From assembly GCA_014904845.1 (NCBI GenBank), contig MU119374.1, positions 54,740 to 118,739 on the forward strand: DNA of 64,000 nt, read 5' to 3'. Position numbers and translations under genes: made by a program. How positions within the stretch are numbered: the stretch's first letter is position 1; the number at the start of each line of letters is the position of its first letter. Below are positions 61,745-64,000 of the stretch, in pieces. The DNA comes from Acephala macrosclerotiorum (taxonomy: Eukaryota > Ascomycota > Leotiomycetes > Helotiales > Mollisiaceae). A model generated the notes under the pieces. The model had not been told where the DNA came from, searched no databases, and saw only the letters and a list, made by a program, of their open reading frames with translations.

Positions 61745-61955
61745 AATATGAATACAATATTAGTTTAGTAATCACGTGCGATACTAGGCCAGATCGGGAC
61801 TAGCGCCGTTTGCGCTAAAGTTGAAATTATATCTTTCAATTTTTGTGCGTTTATTAAATTTAAAAAAAACAATCAATTAATAAATTATTCAATTTATTTA
61901 TTTATTTCGTTTTTAATTTATTACTAATAATAAATATTTTTAATAATATTAATAT
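61745..61955 (+). repeat. LTR-like repeat copy
   Basis: Begins near TGAATACAATATTAG, core TCACGTGCGATACTAGGCC and GCGCCGTTTGCGCTA. It follows unit B copy 1 and precedes unit B copy 2. Confidence 0.6.
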
Positions 61956-64000
61956 TTATAATAAAAAACGATTTAAATATAAAATTTATTATTTTAATTA
62001 AAATACGCATTTAATATAAAAAAAACAAATAAAAAAAATTATATAAATTATTAGTAGTTAATAAAAAAAAAATATAATTAATATATTTTATAAATTGATT
62101 AATTTTTATTTAACGATTATTAAATTTTATTATATAGAAAAAAAAATATTAAAAGTTTATAATCGAGTTAACAATTAAAAAAATAATTAAAAAAATTAAA
62201 AAAAAATTTTATTATTTTTTAATTAAAATTTTTTTTTGGTTTTTTTAATTGAACGAAATAAACGAAAAATTAATTAAAAAACGTAATTGAAAACGTTTAA
62301 AAAAATTACGAAATAAAAACGTATATAATAAAAAATCTAAATAAAATAAACGTTATAATTTTATTGAAAATAATAAAAAAAATTATAAAAATTTCAATAA
62401 TCAATTTTTTATTACTATTATTAAAAGAATTAAAATTTTTATAGTTTTTATAATAAATAAAAAAAAACAATATAAAACTATTATTAAAACTATAAAAAAA
62501 AAATATAATTACAATTTTTAAATAATTATTCGAAACGTTTTAAAAAAAAAAATCGATAATTTAATTATAAAAATTTTTTTTAATTTCATTTAATACGATT
62601 TTAATAAATATATTAAAATTCGAATTTTTAATTCGAGATTAATTAATAAAATCAAAAATAAAACTATCGATATTTTTTACGAGAAATCGAAATTAATAAT
62701 TTAAAAATATAATAATAAAAAAAAAATTTAATTTTTATGTAATTTTTAATAATTTAAAAAATTAATTAACGATTAATTATCGTTTTAATATTTTTTTTAA
62801 TTTAATTTTGAAATAAAAAAATTAAAATATAATTTCGTAATATTATTTAAATTTATATTCAATTTACAATAAATTTTTAATGAATTATATTAATACGTTT
62901 ATTAAAAAAAATTTATTATTTATATTTATTAAATATAATTATAATTATTTTAAAATTTTTATATAATAATAAATTACGTATTATAAATATTATAAAAAAA
63001 AATTATTTATAATTATATCGATATACGATTTTTATTTTTTAATTACGATTATTAAAAAAATTTTTAACGTTATTAAAATATAAATCGATAATACGTTTAT
63101 ATTAATAAAAAAAAAAAATTTATTTTCAAGAAAAATAAATTTAATAAAATCAAATTTTTAATTAAATTTAAAAAAATTTTAATACTAAAAATATTATTAA
63201 TTTTTAATAAATACGTTTTAATTTAATTTGAAAATACGATTTAATTATAATAAAAAAATTAAAACAAAAAAATTAAATTAATAAATATTAAATTATTTAA
63301 TTTTTAAATTAAATATTAAAAATAATAAATTAAAAAAATTTATATTACTATAATTTGTTAATTTAAAACAATTTTCGACTTATTTATTATTATTTAATAT
63401 TAAAATTTAACGAAGAAAAAAATTATTATATTAAATAAAAAATTGAAATAATAAATTAAAAATTTAAATCGAAAATTTAAATATATTATTCTCGATTTAT
63501 TTACGAGAAAATTTTTCGTTTTTATCGATAATTTATTTATAAACAATAAAAATTTTAATTTTTAAATTAAATATAAAATTATTTTAATAAATAAATATTA
63601 ATTAAATAATAAAAAATTCGAGATTAAAAATTTTTTTATTTATTATAATTTTATTAAAAATAAACGCGTTATTAAAAATATTTTAATTTTTGAAATATAT
63701 AATATAATAAAAAGAATTAATATAATAATTATAATCGAATTTATTATTAATATAATTATTTAATAATTCGATCTTTTTAAAATCTCAATAATCGTTTATA
63801 CAAATTTATATTCGTTATACGAGTATTTAATTAAACTGGAAACAATTAAAAAAAATGTTTTATAATTAATATTATAATTTTTTATTAATCGTATAAATAT
63901 AAAATATTATAAAAAATTCGAAAAATTAATAATAAAAATAATTTAATAAATATTATAATAAAATTAATATTTAATAAAATTTTAAAAAAGTTTTTAAATA
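61956..64000 (+). repeat. Repeat unit B, copy 2 (runs off window)
   Basis: Aligns with 59320-61500 along its whole length, with mostly C-to-T and G-to-A differences making it the more AT-rich copy. The unit is incomplete because the window ends. Confidence 0.6.

Larger units (their letters stand above)
46485..64000. repeat. AT-rich hypermutated (RIP-like) repeat block
   Basis: At least 17.5 kb continuing past the window. 46500-50100 is extremely degraded, with C almost only in CpG. 52300-61740 is milder and retains CA/TG here and there. No open frame with family features survives; the one of 81 codons at 57589-57834 is Ile/Phe/Tyr-rich chance translation of AT-rich DNA. The block is built of repeat units related to each other, described separately. 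Confidence 0.85.

Overview
This window looks like nuclear DNA of a filamentous ascomycete. Genes have short introns (42-97 bp) with GTAAGT-like donors and CTAAC/CTGAC branch sites. The gene content is typical of Pezizomycotina, and Leotiomycetes is my best guess (inference). Gene-bearing DNA of ordinary base composition alternates with long, extremely AT-rich gene-free blocks: about 18640-28135, 46485-64000, and a small island at 38390-38630. These blocks carry the mark of repeat-induced hypermutation. In the most degraded parts almost every remaining C is followed by G, so CpG survived while CpA, CpT and CpC were lost. Ten-N assembly gaps lie at 19345-19354 and 50333-50342.

Region 1 (1-18640). 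A relic of the same LTR-like repeat that recurs in the AT-rich DNA (1-90, minus strand) is followed by an IRG-type GTPase with a membrane segment and coiled coil (881-2383, +). Next is a very large Ser/Thr-rich GPI-anchored surface protein split into about 23 small exons (10820-3890, -). After a gene-poor stretch comes a kelch-type single-pass membrane protein with a signal peptide (13266 to 15335 or 15981, +). A TATA box then precedes a series of well-formed introns without a joined reading frame (17159-17760).

Region 2 (28135-46485) is a gene island between the two AT-rich blocks. It holds a secreted multicopper oxidase (30321-28261, -), a mitochondrial-type NADH-cytochrome b5 reductase (32032-32971, +), a degenerate tRNA-Thr-like sequence, a bactofilin-like beta-helix protein (34941-33855, -), a retroelement-like remnant, and an intronless TusA-DsrE sulfur-relay fusion of bacterial type (37414-38118, +). 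Two adjacent decayed enzyme genes follow: a Baeyer-Villiger monooxygenase and an acyl-CoA ligase (38812-42760, +). They carry Gln-codon-to-stop changes that fit leakage of the C-to-T mutation process. An NPP1/NLP-family secreted protein (43912-42955, -) and a 475-bp foldback element (44469-44943) close the island.

Region 3 (46485-64000) is mutated repeat DNA. A 200-bp LTR-like sequence with a conserved GC-rich core occurs four times. Longer units are duplicated around it, and one near-identical 1.95-kb copy pair flanks the second gap, so it may be an assembly artefact.

The genes do not form one obvious pathway. The gene-rich part is weighted toward secreted and surface proteins. The island between the AT-rich blocks mixes secreted proteins, a probable bacterial acquisition and decaying metabolic genes, as expected of a fast-evolving compartment of a two-speed fungal genome.
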